Below, piece after piece: positions 25,625-35,671 of a stretch of 64,000 bases of DNA. How positions within the stretch are numbered: position 1 is the stretch's first letter; each line of letters begins with the position of its first letter. The DNA lies in the NCBI RefSeq assembly GCF_004803895.1, contig NZ_CP021978.1, forward strand, positions 7,750,001 through 7,814,000. The letters are read 5' to 3'. Source of the DNA: Streptomyces hawaiiensis (GTDB taxonomy: Bacteria; Actinomycetota; Actinomycetes; Streptomycetales; Streptomycetaceae). The notes under the pieces were generated by a model. That model saw only the letters and a program-made list of their open reading frames with translations. It did no database searches and was not told where the DNA came from. A program made the position numbers and the translations under genes.

Positions 25625-26165
25625 GAACCGTGCGGGTTGAGCCGCTGGAAGCGCCAGGCGTCCCGGCACACCTCGGCGAGATCCCTGGTGGGGTGCCAGC
25701 CCCAGGCGCGCTCCACGGCCGCGGCGTCGGCGACCAGCTCGGCGACGTCCCCGGGGCGGCGAGCCTCGACGGCGTACGGGATGGGCCTGCCGCAGGCCTG
25801 GGGGAACGCGCCGATGACGTCGAGGACCGAACTGCCCGCGCCCACACCCAGGTTGTACACCTGCATGAGTGCACGACGGCGTCCACGGAGTGTCGGTCGA
25901 AGACGGCCGAGAGGGCGTGCCGATCACGGATGTCCAGCTCGTAGACGGCGCCGACGAAGCGGCCGGCGATCCGTTCCACCCGGGCGAAGACCTGCGGTTT
26001 GCTGTTGGAGTAGTCGTCGACCACGATCACTTCGTAGCCGTGGTCCAGCAGTTCCACGCAGGTGTGGCTGCCGATGAAACCGGCCCCGCCGGTGACGAGG
26101 ACCGTCGAGGGTGCCCACGAGGATCCGGTTCCTCGAGAGGCCGGCAACTGGTTCCTGCGGGCCAT
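25625..26165 (-). pseudogene. galE: UDP-glucose 4-epimerase (galE) with a large internal deletion
   Basis: The N-terminal Rossmann part is intact, with VLVTGGAGFIGSHTCVELLD and IVVDDYSNS continuing to VDAVVH. At about 25865-25870 the sequence jumps, with a change of frame, to a GalE C-terminal segment starting MQVYNLGVGAGSSVLDVIGAF and ending near AWRFQRLNPHGSR. About 150 central residues, including the catalytic SxnYxxxK region, are missing. The product cannot be an active epimerase. It is contiguous with the TetR remnant, so this kilobase looks like a deletion scar. Confidence 0.8.
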
Positions 26166-26249
26166 GCCTGGACTCCCGCGTCGGGTGTCGTTGGAAACCG
26201 TATGTTTACGGTGTATATGTACGACTCGGCACCCAACCTTCGGGTCGGG

Positions 26250-27035
26250 TCAGGGCCGGACCAGCAACTGGAAGTCGAACGTGTAGAGCGAGGCCCGGTA
26301 GATGTGCGTTCCGTACTCGACCGGACGCCCCGTGTCGTCGTACGCCGTGCGCCGCATCGTGAGCAGCGCCGCCCCCTCCCGCTCGTCCAGGCGCGACGCC
26401 TCCCCGGCGGTCGCAGCGCGGGCGCCGATGGTCTGGCGGGCGCTGTGCAGGGTGATGCCCGCCGAGCGCATCATGCGGTACAGGCCGGTCGACTCCAGGC
26501 GGGCGCTGTCCAGGTCCAGCAGCGACACCGGCAGGTAGTTGCACAGCAGCGCCACCGGCCGGCCGTGTGTGCGGCGCAGCCGGTCCAGGACGGTCACCTC
26601 GCTGCCCTCCGGCACGCCGAGGGCGGCGGCCACGTCGCAGGCCGCGGCGACGACCTCGTGGCGCACGACCTCGGTGGCCGGTGCCTGCCCGGCCGCCTCG
26701 AGGTCGTCGTAGAGGCTGCTCAGTTCCAGGGGGCGCCTGACCTGGCTGTGCACCACCTGCGTGCCCACCCCGCGCCGCCGGACCAGCAGCCCCTTGTCGA
26801 CGAGGGACTGGATGGCCTGGCGGACGGTGGGGCGGGACAGGCCGAGGCGCACGGACAGGTCGACCTCGTTGCCCAGGAGGTTCCCCGGGGCGAGGACCCC
26901 GCGCCCGATCGCCGCCTCCAGCTGCTGTGCGAGCTGGTGGTACAGCGGCACCGGACTGCCCCGGTCCAGGGCGAAGTCCAGCGAGCCGAGCGCGGAGGCG
27001 GCCGTGGTACGGGCCCGGCCGGCGGTCTTCGCCAT
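26250..27035 (-). CDS. iolR: GntR-family (HutC/UTRA) regulator of inositol catabolism
   Basis: A 261-residue regulator. It has an N-terminal GntR winged helix (about 28-95: PLYHQLAQQLEAAIGRGVL, LGLSRPTVRQAIQSLVDKGLL) and a UTRA effector domain (about 110-255) ending YRASLYTFDFQLLVRP. It is the last gene of the leftward iol operon, 20 bases after iolA, so it is likely autoregulated. A GntR protein in the same context (SCO6974) is known to repress inositol genes in S. coelicolor. The candidate operator is at 33359-33426. The symbol is by role, not proven orthology. Confidence 0.87.
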   Translation of the reverse strand: MAKTAGRARTTAASALGSLDFALDRGSPVPLYHQLAQQLEAAIGRGVLAPGNLLGNEVDLSVRLGLSRPTVRQAIQSLVDKGLLVRRRGVGTQVVHSQVRRPLELSSLYDDLEAAGQAPATEVVRHEVVAAACDVAAALGVPEGSEVTVLDRLRRTHGRPVALLCNYLPVSLLDLDSARLESTGLYRMMRSAGITLHSARQTIGARAATAGEASRLDEREGAALLTMRRTAYDDTGRPVEYGTHIYRASLYTFDFQLLVRP

Positions 27036-27055
27036 GGATGACCCCCCTCTGGATG

Positions 27056-28549
<1,494 letters not shown>

Positions 28550-28599
28550 GGTGCGCAAGGGCCTTTCGTGAAGCCTGAGTTCAGCAGCGGCGGGGAGGG

Positions 28600-30474
28600 T
28601 CAGAGGTGGCGGCGGCGTCCGGCCACCTGGCGGTCGTAGCGCTCGCGGGCCGCGACGGCCGCCTCGCGGGAGGCGGTCTCGGCCACCGGTACGTCCCACC
28701 AGGCCTCGGCCGGGGGAGCGGTCGGGGCCGGGTCGGTCTCGACGTACACGCACGTCGGCCGGTCGGAGGCGCGGGCCGCGGCCAGGGCCTCGCGCAGCTC
28801 GCGCACGGTCTTGGCGCGCAGGACGTCCATGCCGAGGCTGGCCGCGTTGGCGGCGAGGTCGACCGGGAGCGGGGCGCCGGTGAACGTGCCGTCGGCGGCG
28901 CGGAAGCGGTAGGCGGTGCCGAACCGCTCGCCGCCGGTCTCCTCCGACAGACCGCCGATGGAGGCGTAGCCGTGGTTCTGGAGGAGGACGATGTTGACCG
29001 GCAGGCGCTCCTGGACGGCCGTGACGATCTCCGTCGGCATCATCAGGTAGGTGCCGTCGCCGACCAGCGCCCACACCGGGGTGCCCGGGGCGGCCTGCTG
29101 GACGCCGATGCCGGCCGGGATCTCGTAGCCCATGCAGGAGTAGCCGTACTCCAGGTGGTACTGGCGCGGGCTGCGCGAGCGCCACAGCTTGTGCAGGTCG
29201 CCGGGGAGCGAGCCGGCCGCGTTGATCACCACGTCGTCGTCGCCTACGGCGGCGTCCAGCGCGCCGAGCACCTGCGTCTGGGTCGGGACCGCGTTCTCGT
29301 CGGCGGCCCGGTAGGCGGCCTCGACGACCTCGTCCCAGCGCTCCTTGCCGCCGCGGTACTCGGCCTCGTACGCCTCGGACACGCGGTGTCCGGACAGCCC
29401 CTCGGCCAGCTTCTCCAGCCCTGCCCGCGCGTCGCAGACCAGCGTGCGCGCGGAGAGCTTGTGCGCGTCGAAGCCGGTGATGTTGAGGTTGAGGAACCGC
29501 ACCTCCGGGTTCTGGAAGAGCGTGCCGGAGGCGGTGGTGAAGTCGGTGTAGCGGGTGCCGACGCCGATCACCAGGTCGGCGGTGCGGGCGAGTGCGTCGC
29601 TGACCGCCGTGCCGGTGTGGCCGATGCCGCCGAGGTCGGCGGGGTGGTCGTGGCGCAGGGAGCCCTTGCCGGCCTGGGTGGAGGCGACCGGGACGCCGGT
29701 GGCCTCCACGAACGCCTTCAGCGCGTCCTCGGCCTCGCTGTGGTGGACGCCGCCGCCCGCCACGATCAGCGGCCGCTCGGCCGACCGGATCGCCTCGACG
29801 GCGGCGGCCAGCTCGACCGGGTCCGGCGCGGGGCGCCGTACGTACCAGACGCGCTCGGCGAAGAACTCCTCCGGCCAGTCGTACGCCTCCGCCTGCACGT
29901 CCTGCGGCAGGGCGAGGGTGACGGCGCCGGTCTCGGCCGGGTCGGCCAGCACGCGCATCGCCTGGAGCGCCGAGGGGATCAGCGCCTCGGGGCGGGTGAC
30001 GCGGTCGAAGTACCTCGACACCGGGCGCAGGGTGTCGTTGACCGACACGTCGGCCTCGACGGGGTGCTCCAGCTGCTGGAGCAGCGGGTCGGGGGCGTGC
30101 GAGGCGAAGTAGTCGCCGGGCAGGAGCAGCACCGGCAGCCGGTTGATCGTCGCCAGGGCCGCGCCGGTGACCAGGTTGGTGGCGCCCGGGCCGATCGAGG
30201 TCGTCACCGCCTGCGCGGACAGGCGGTTGAGCTGCCGGGCGTAGCCGACGGCCGCGTGCACCATGGACTGCTCGTTGCGGCCCTGGTGGAACGGCATGGC
30301 CGCCTCACCCGCCTCCAGGAGCGCCTGGCCGACCCCGGCGACGTTGCCGTGGCCGAAGATGCCCCAGGTCCCGGCGATCAGCCGACGGCGCACGCCGTCC
30401 CGCTCGGTGTACTGGGCGGACAGGAACCGCACCAGGGCCTGGGCGGTCGTCAGTCGGCGGGTGGGGGCGCTCAT
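28600..30474 (-). CDS. iolD: 3D-(3,5/4)-trihydroxycyclohexane-1,2-dione hydrolase, IolD
   Basis: A 624-residue ThDP-dependent enzyme that opens the ring in myo-inositol catabolism. It begins with LTTAQALVRFLSAQY and GTWGIFGHGNVAGVGQAL, and retains the N-terminal Glu-containing segment GRNEQSMVHAAVGYARQ. The C-terminal ThDP motif region includes ALVGDGTYLMMPTEIVTAVQ. The length matches the family (about 620-640). Its ATG overlaps the iolB stop by four bases (ATGA). Confidence 0.95.
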   Translation of the reverse strand: MSAPTRRLTTAQALVRFLSAQYTERDGVRRRLIAGTWGIFGHGNVAGVGQALLEAGEAAMPFHQGRNEQSMVHAAVGYARQLNRLSAQAVTTSIGPGATNLVTGAALATINRLPVLLLPGDYFASHAPDPLLQQLEHPVEADVSVNDTLRPVSRYFDRVTRPEALIPSALQAMRVLADPAETGAVTLALPQDVQAEAYDWPEEFFAERVWYVRRPAPDPVELAAAVEAIRSAERPLIVAGGGVHHSEAEDALKAFVEATGVPVASTQAGKGSLRHDHPADLGGIGHTGTAVSDALARTADLVIGVGTRYTDFTTASGTLFQNPEVRFLNLNITGFDAHKLSARTLVCDARAGLEKLAEGLSGHRVSEAYEAEYRGGKERWDEVVEAAYRAADENAVPTQTQVLGALDAAVGDDDVVINAAGSLPGDLHKLWRSRSPRQYHLEYGYSCMGYEIPAGIGVQQAAPGTPVWALVGDGTYLMMPTEIVTAVQERLPVNIVLLQNHGYASIGGLSEETGGERFGTAYRFRAADGTFTGAPLPVDLAANAASLGMDVLRAKTVRELREALAAARASDRPTCVYVETDPAPTAPPAEAWWDVPVAETASREAAVAARERYDRQVAGRRRHL

Positions 30475-31364
30475 ACGGAGGTCTCCGGGGCGGTGTAGAG
30501 GGGGAGCCGGGGGTCGACCGGCTGGTTCGGCCAGGTGTCGCGGACCCAGGCGTGGTCGGGGTGGTCGCAGATCAGCCAGGCGCGCTCGGCCTGCGGGCCC
30601 GCCATGACGTTGAGGTAGTACATGTGGTGGCCGGGCGTGGCCATCGACGGCCCGTGCCAGCCGTCCGGGATCAGGACGACGTCACCGTCGCGGACCTCGG
30701 CCAGCACGTCGGTGTCGCGGCCCGGGCCGGACGGGGAGACGCGCTGGTAGCCGAGGCCGGGGATGCCGTCGTGGCCGGCGAACTCGAAGTAGTAGATCTC
30801 CTCCAGCACGGACTCCTCGCCCGGCCGGTGCTCGTCGTGCTTGTGCGGCGGGAACGACGACCAGTTGCCGCCCGGGGTGATCACCTCGACCGCGATGAGC
30901 TTGTCGCACTCGAAGACCCCGGCCGCGCCGAAGTTGTTGACCTGCCGGGAGCAGTTCCCGGTGCCCCGCAGCTCCACCGGTACCTCGGAGGCCGGGCCGT
31001 AGCGGGCGGGCAGCCGGCGGGTGCAGCGCGCGCCGGTCAGCGCGAACCGGCCGCCCCCGGCGGACGTCACGCTCGCGCGGGCGTCGCGCGGGAGGTACGC
31101 GAAGTCGCTGACGCCGCTGAACACGTCGGCGCGGCCCTGGAGTTCGAAGGTCTCCTGGCCGAAGTCGTCCGCCGCGGCGACCGTGCAGCCGCCGCTCAGC
31201 GGCACGACGATCCACTCGCTGTCACCGGTGTCGAAGGAGTGCGCGCCGCCCGGCGGCAACTCCAGGATCCGCAGGCTGGAATGGCCCCAGCCCGCCTTCT
31301 CGGGCGTGACGTCGACGGCGTAGGGGCCGCCGAGGGCCTTGCCGGCGGGAAGGTGGTACGTCAT
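30471..31364 (-). CDS. iolB: 5-deoxy-glucuronate isomerase, IolB
   Basis: A 297-residue bicupin of the IolB family. The metal-binding His/Glu residues are in PHKHDEHRPGEES and LEEIYYFEF, and further family motifs include IPDGWHGPSMATPGHHMYYL near the C-terminus. It isomerises 5-deoxy-D-glucuronate to 2-deoxy-5-keto-D-gluconate. ATG 31364 starts MTYHLPAGK; the longer open frame upstream overlaps the next gene and is rejected. Translational coupling to iolD is through ATGA. Confidence 0.95.
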   Translation of the reverse strand: MTYHLPAGKALGGPYAVDVTPEKAGWGHSSLRILELPPGGAHSFDTGDSEWIVVPLSGGCTVAAADDFGQETFELQGRADVFSGVSDFAYLPRDARASVTSAGGGRFALTGARCTRRLPARYGPASEVPVELRGTGNCSRQVNNFGAAGVFECDKLIAVEVITPGGNWSSFPPHKHDEHRPGEESVLEEIYYFEFAGHDGIPGLGYQRVSPSGPGRDTDVLAEVRDGDVVLIPDGWHGPSMATPGHHMYYLNVMAGPQAERAWLICDHPDHAWVRDTWPNQPVDPRLPLYTAPETSV

Positions 31365-31377
31365 TGCATCCTCCGGA

Positions 31378-32256
31378 TCACAGCAGACCGACGGCCGTGT
31401 CCACGGCCTCTTCCACGCTGCCCCCGGCCGGGTAGAGCAGCGACCGTCCGACGACCATGCCCTGGACGGCGGGCAGCCGCAGGGCCTTGCGCCAGCGTTC
31501 GTAGGCGCCCTCCTGGTCGTCGCCGACCTCGCCGCCGAGCAGGACGACGGGCAGTGTGGAGGTCTCAAGGACCTCGGCCATGTCGTCCGGGTCGTCGGTG
31601 ACGGGCAGCTTCAGCCAGGTGTAGGCGGAGGTGCCGCCCAGGCCCGAGGCGATCGCGATGGACCGGGTGACGGCCTCGGCGGACAGGTCGTTGCGGACCT
31701 TGCCGTCGACGCGCCGGGAGAGGAACGGCTCGACGAACAGGGGCAGCCGGTGGGCCGCCATGGCGTCGATCGCCCGCGCGGTGGACTCCAGTGTGGTCAG
31801 CGAGCCCGGGTCGTCGTAGTCGATGCGGACCAGCAGCTTGCCGGCGTCGAAGCGGAGCCGGGCGATGTCCTCGGCGCGGTGGCCGGTGAAGCGGTCGTCC
31901 ATCTCGAAGGCGGCGCCGGCCAGGCCTCCGCGGTTCATCGAGCCCATGACGACCTTGTTCTCCAGCACCCCGAGCAGGAGCAGGTCCTCCAGGATGTCGG
32001 CGGTGGCGAGCACCCCGTCGACGCCGGGCCGCGACAGCGCGATGCACAGCCGCTGAAGCAGGTCCGCGCGGTTGGCCATGGCCAGGCGCCGGTCGCCGAC
32101 CCCGAGGGCGCCGCGCGCCGGGTGGTCGGCGGCCACGATCATCAGACGCCCGCTTGTACCGAGCAGCGGGCGCCGCACCCGGCGGGCCGCCGCCTCGGCG
32201 ACGGCCTCGGGGTTGCGGGCTCGGACCGTGGTGAGGTCGGGGATGCCGATGTTCAA
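31378..32256 (-). CDS. Cgl0158-family (beta/alpha)8 aldolase-like protein of inositol catabolism
   Basis: A 292-residue TIM-barrel protein of the Cgl0158/deoxyribose-phosphate-aldolase-like group commonly found between iolC and iolB in actinobacteria. Features include MIVAADHPARGALGVGD, a phosphate-binding VVLLGGEVGDD strand, and a Lys in TSAYTWLKLPV that could form a Schiff base. It is a candidate for the 2-deoxy-5-keto-gluconate-6-phosphate aldolase step, since no classical iolJ is present in the window. The TTG start at 32256 has GGAG 7 bases upstream and lies 13 bases from both neighbours. Confidence 0.8.
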   Translation of the reverse strand: MNIGIPDLTTVRARNPEAVAEAAARRVRRPLLGTSGRLMIVAADHPARGALGVGDRRLAMANRADLLQRLCIALSRPGVDGVLATADILEDLLLLGVLENKVVMGSMNRGGLAGAAFEMDDRFTGHRAEDIARLRFDAGKLLVRIDYDDPGSLTTLESTARAIDAMAAHRLPLFVEPFLSRRVDGKVRNDLSAEAVTRSIAIASGLGGTSAYTWLKLPVTDDPDDMAEVLETSTLPVVLLGGEVGDDQEGAYERWRKALRLPAVQGMVVGRSLLYPAGGSVEEAVDTAVGLL

Positions 32257-32269
32257 GGAAGGCTCCGTT

Positions 32270-33247
32270 TCAGTGGCTGGTGCTCGGCGACGGCACCCCG
32301 GCGAGGAGGTCCTCGACCTCGGACTCGGTGGGCATCGCGGAGGAGCAGGCGAGGCGGGAGGCGACGAGGGCGCCGGCGGCGTTGGCGTGGCGCATGATCC
32401 GCTCCAGGTCCCAGCCGGCGAGCAGGCCGTGGCAGAGCGAGCCGCCGAAGGCGTCGCCCGCGCCCAGGCCGTTGACCACCTCGACCGGCACCGGCGGCAC
32501 CTCGGCCCGGGCGCCGTCGCGGTGCACCGCCAGCACACCCTTGGGGCCCTGCTTGACGACGGCCAGCTCCACACCGGCCTCCAGCAGCGCCTCCGCGCAG
32601 GCCTGCGGCTCGCGCACACCGGTGGCGATCTCGCACTCGTCGAGGTTGCCGACGGCGACCGTGGCGTGCCGCAGGGCCTCGCGGTAGTACGGGCGGGCCT
32701 CCTCGGGGTCGCGCCAGAACATCGGCCGCCAGTCGAGGTCGAAGACGGTGGTGCCCGACTTGTCGCGGGCCTTGAGGGCGGCGAGCGTGGCGGAGCGGCT
32801 GGGCTCCTCGCTCAGGCCGGTGCCGGTGATCCAGAAGATGCTGGCCCCGCGGATGGCGAAGAAGTCCAGCTCGTCGGTGTGGATCTCCAGGTCCGGCGCC
32901 TTGGGACGGCGGTAGAAGTACAGCGGGAAGTCGTCCGGCGGGAAGATCTCGCAGAACGTGACCGGCGTCGGGTACGCGCCGACCGGGGTGACCCAGCGGT
33001 CGTCGACGCCGAAGCCCTTCAGCTCCTCGTGCAGGTACGTGCCGAAGGGGTCGTCGCCGGTGCGCGTGATCACCGCCGTACGGCGTCCCAGGCGGGCCGC
33101 GGCGACCGCCACATTGGCCGCGGAACCTCCCAGGAATTTCCCGAACGTCTCCACTCGCTCCAGGGGGACGCCGGTCTGCAGGGGGTAGAGGTCGACCCCG
33201 ATGCGGCCCATCGTGATCACATCGAAATACTGGGCTGGCTCGGCCAT
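32270..33247 (-). CDS. iolC: 5-dehydro-2-deoxygluconokinase, IolC
   Basis: A 325-residue PfkB-family sugar kinase. Family start is DVITMGRIGVDLYPLQTGVPL, with the glycine-rich FLGGSAANVAVAAARLG, and PfkB signature 2 NGLGAGDAFGGSL, where the Asp is the catalytic base. It phosphorylates 2-deoxy-5-keto-D-gluconate. ATG 33247 has GAGGAGG 6-12 bases upstream. It is the first gene of the leftward operon iolC to gntR, starting from the divergent control region at 33248-33570. Confidence 0.95.
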   Translation of the reverse strand: MAEPAQYFDVITMGRIGVDLYPLQTGVPLERVETFGKFLGGSAANVAVAAARLGRRTAVITRTGDDPFGTYLHEELKGFGVDDRWVTPVGAYPTPVTFCEIFPPDDFPLYFYRRPKAPDLEIHTDELDFFAIRGASIFWITGTGLSEEPSRSATLAALKARDKSGTTVFDLDWRPMFWRDPEEARPYYREALRHATVAVGNLDECEIATGVREPQACAEALLEAGVELAVVKQGPKGVLAVHRDGARAEVPPVPVEVVNGLGAGDAFGGSLCHGLLAGWDLERIMRHANAAGALVASRLACSSAMPTESEVEDLLAGVPSPSTSH

Positions 33248-33358
33248 GCGCGACCTCCTCGGGAAGCTGGGGATGCGGGTCCTGGGGCGCCCTGCCACGG
33301 TGGGGGGCGTGGATCCACGGGACCTGCCGCCCCCCAGGTGTAGGTCTCGGAGGGCGGC

Positions 33359-33426
33359 GCTGTCAATAGTTTGTACTTACATTCGGACCTGCTCGTGAAA
33401 TGATGTCCTAACAAAGTATTGACAGC
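33359..33426. promoter_or_regulatory. Divergent iol control region with mirrored TTGACA elements
   Basis: The decamer GCTGTCAATA at 33359-33368 is exactly inverted at 33417-33426 (TATTGACAGC), so a TTGACA -35-like hexamer faces each way, 48 bases apart. Weak -10 candidates lie about 17 bases beyond on each side (TTGTAT at 33442-33447 for the importer genes). Between them lies GTTTGTACTTAC (33369-33380), which nearly matches a site at 42720-42731. This 323-base spacer separates iolC from the ABC importer and probably binds the local GntR repressor. Confidence 0.65.
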
Positions 33427-33570
33427 GGGCGCGGCAGGGACTTGTATCCCGTGCCATCGCAACAGTCGGTTTGCGGCATCATGATCCGGACTCCGTAAGG
33501 CTCCGGGACCACGGATCCCTTCGTGATCCCCTCCTTTCCCCCGCAGTAGCACAGTGAGGTGCCAGGAAAG

Positions 33571-34590
33571 ATGGACCGCTCTTCCCACCCCCGCTCTCGC
33601 AGGTTCGCGCCCGTCGTCGCCGTGGCCGCGGCAGCGGCCCTGACCCTCGCCGGCTGCTCCAGCAGTTCCGGAGGCAAGAAGTCCGAGGAAGGCGCCGCGG
33701 ACGCGTCCGCCGGCAAGGCGACCACGCCCCGCATGACCGTCGCGCTGGTCACCCACCAGGCGCCCGGCGACACGTTCTGGGACACCGTCCGCAAGGGCGC
33801 CGAGGCCGCCGCCGCCAAGGACAACATCAAGCTCATCTACTCGGCCGACCCGAACGCGGGCAACCAGGCCAACCTGATCCAGAACGCGATCGACCAGAAG
33901 GTCGACGGCATCGCCGTCACCCTCGCCAAGCCGGACGCCCTCAAGGGCGTCATAGGCAAGGCCGAGAAGTCCGGCATACCCGTGGTCGGACTCAACTCCG
34001 GCCTGAGCGACTGGAAGAACCTCAACCTGCTGGAGTTCTTCGGCCAGGACGAGTCCGTGGCGGGCGAGGCCTTCGGCAAGAAGCTCAACGAGGTCGGCGC
34101 CAAGAAGGTCCTCTGCGTCATGCAGGAGCAGGGCAACGTCGGCCTCACCCAGCGCTGCGACGGCGTGGCGAAGACCTTCGACGGCAAGGTCGACCCGCAG
34201 AACGTCAACGGCACCGACATGCCGTCCGTGAAGTCGACGATCACCGCCAAGCTGAAGCAGGACCCGTCCATCGACTACGTCGTCACCCTCGGCGCCCCCT
34301 TCGCGCTGACGGCGGTGCAGTCGGTCGGCGACGCCGGCAGCAAGGCGAAGGTCGCCACCTTCGACCTCAACAAGGACCTGATCAAGTCCATCAAAGCCGG
34401 CGACATCCAGTTCGCCGTCGATCAGCAGCCCTACCTCCAGGGCTACCTGGCCGTCGACGGCCTGTGGCTCTACAAGAACAACGGCAACTACAGCGGCGGC
34501 GGCGAGCAGCCTGTGCTGACCGGCCCGGCCTTCGTCGACAAGTCCAACGTCGACAAGATCGGGGAGTTCGCCGCGAAGGGCACCCGGTGA
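33571..34590 (+). CDS. Sugar ABC transporter substrate-binding lipoprotein
   Basis: A 339-residue periplasmic-binding-protein I type lipoprotein. The signal sequence ends in a lipobox LAGC with Cys29, followed by a Ser/Gly/Lys linker. The mature domain starts MTVALVTHQAPGDTFWDTV and includes DPNAGNQANLIQNAIDQKVDGIAV, typical of RbsB-like proteins. Given its divergent pairing with iolC, the probable ligand is myo-inositol or a related cyclitol. ATG 33571 has AGGA upstream. Its stop overlaps the permease start (TGATG). Confidence 0.92.
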   Translation: MDRSSHPRSRRFAPVVAVAAAAALTLAGCSSSSGGKKSEEGAADASAGKATTPRMTVALVTHQAPGDTFWDTVRKGAEAAAAKDNIKLIYSADPNAGNQANLIQNAIDQKVDGIAVTLAKPDALKGVIGKAEKSGIPVVGLNSGLSDWKNLNLLEFFGQDESVAGEAFGKKLNEVGAKKVLCVMQEQGNVGLTQRCDGVAKTFDGKVDPQNVNGTDMPSVKSTITAKLKQDPSIDYVVTLGAPFALTAVQSVGDAGSKAKVATFDLNKDLIKSIKAGDIQFAVDQQPYLQGYLAVDGLWLYKNNGNYSGGGEQPVLTGPAFVDKSNVDKIGEFAAKGTR

Positions 34591-35666
34591 TGAGCATGAC
34601 CCAACAGGCTGCGCCGGCGGTTGACACACCGCCGGCCCCCGGCCCCAAGCAGTCCGACGGCCGGACGCGGCAGCGCCCGCTGGCGCTGCGGCTGCTGGCC
34701 CGGCCCGAGGTCGGCGTCTTCCTCGGGGCCGTCGCCGTGCTCGTGTTCTTCCTGTTCGCCGCGCCGCCGGTGCGCGACGGCAGCTCGATGGCGAACATCC
34801 TGTACCAGTCGTCGACCATCGGGATCATGGCGCTGCCCGTGGCCCTGCTGATGATCGGCGGCGAGTTCGACCTGTCCGCCGGTGTCGCCGTGATCACCTC
34901 GGCGCTGACCGCGTCCATGCTCAGCTACCAGCTGACCATGAACGTCTGGGTCGGCGTGATCGTCGCCCTGCTCGTGTCGCTCGCCATCGGCGCCTTCAAC
35001 GGCTGGCTGCTGGTCAAGACCGGCCTGCCGAGCTTCCTGGTCACCCTGGGCACCTTCCTGATCCTCCAGGGCGTGAACCTCGCGATCACCAAGCTGGTCA
35101 CCGGCAACGTCGCCACCGACGACATCAGCGACATGGACGGCTTCGGCCAGGCGCAGAAGCTCTTCGCCTCGACCTTCACCGTCGGCGGGGTCAACGTCAA
35201 GATCACCGTCGTGTGGTGGCTGGCCTTCGCGGCCCTGGCGACCTGGGTGCTGCTGCGCACCAAGTACGGCAACTGGATCTTCGCCGTCGGCGGCAACAAG
35301 GACTCCGCGCGGGCCGTCGGTGTGCCCGTGACCTTCACCAAGATCTCGTTGTTCATGCTGGTCGGCTTCGGCGCCTGGTTCGTCGGTATGCACCAGCTGT
35401 TCTCCTTCAACACCGTGCAGTCCGGCGAGGGCGTGGGCCAGGAGCTCATCTACATCGCCGCGGCCGTCATCGGCGGCTGTCTGCTCACCGGCGGCTACGG
35501 CTCGGCGATCGGCCCGGTCTTCGGCGCCTTCATGTTCGGCATGGTGCAGCAGGGCATCGTCTACGCCGGCTGGAACCCCGACTGGTTCAAGGCCTTCCTC
35601 GGCGTGATGCTCCTTGGCGCCGTTCTCATCAATCTGTGGGTCCAGCGCACGGCGACCCGGAGGTGA
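34590..35666 (+). CDS. Sugar ABC transporter permease (RbsC-like)
   Basis: A 358-residue integral membrane protein with about nine to ten helices after a cytosolic N-terminus of about 30 residues. It has the family motifs ALLMIGGEFDLSAG (the usual GGIDLSVG-like motif) and GYGSAIGPVFGAFMFG near the C-terminus. It partners the upstream binding protein and downstream ATPase in an inositol-type importer. The TGATG overlap gives the start; GTG 34587 and ATG 34596 are alternatives. Confidence 0.92.
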   Translation: MSMTQQAAPAVDTPPAPGPKQSDGRTRQRPLALRLLARPEVGVFLGAVAVLVFFLFAAPPVRDGSSMANILYQSSTIGIMALPVALLMIGGEFDLSAGVAVITSALTASMLSYQLTMNVWVGVIVALLVSLAIGAFNGWLLVKTGLPSFLVTLGTFLILQGVNLAITKLVTGNVATDDISDMDGFGQAQKLFASTFTVGGVNVKITVVWWLAFAALATWVLLRTKYGNWIFAVGGNKDSARAVGVPVTFTKISLFMLVGFGAWFVGMHQLFSFNTVQSGEGVGQELIYIAAAVIGGCLLTGGYGSAIGPVFGAFMFGMVQQGIVYAGWNPDWFKAFLGVMLLGAVLINLWVQRTATRR

Positions 35667-35671
35667 CCGCG

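Noticed and set aside
28550..29185. N-terminal extension of iolA
   Set aside because: It overlaps iolD in another frame and lies outside the normal length of about 500 residues for MMSDH.
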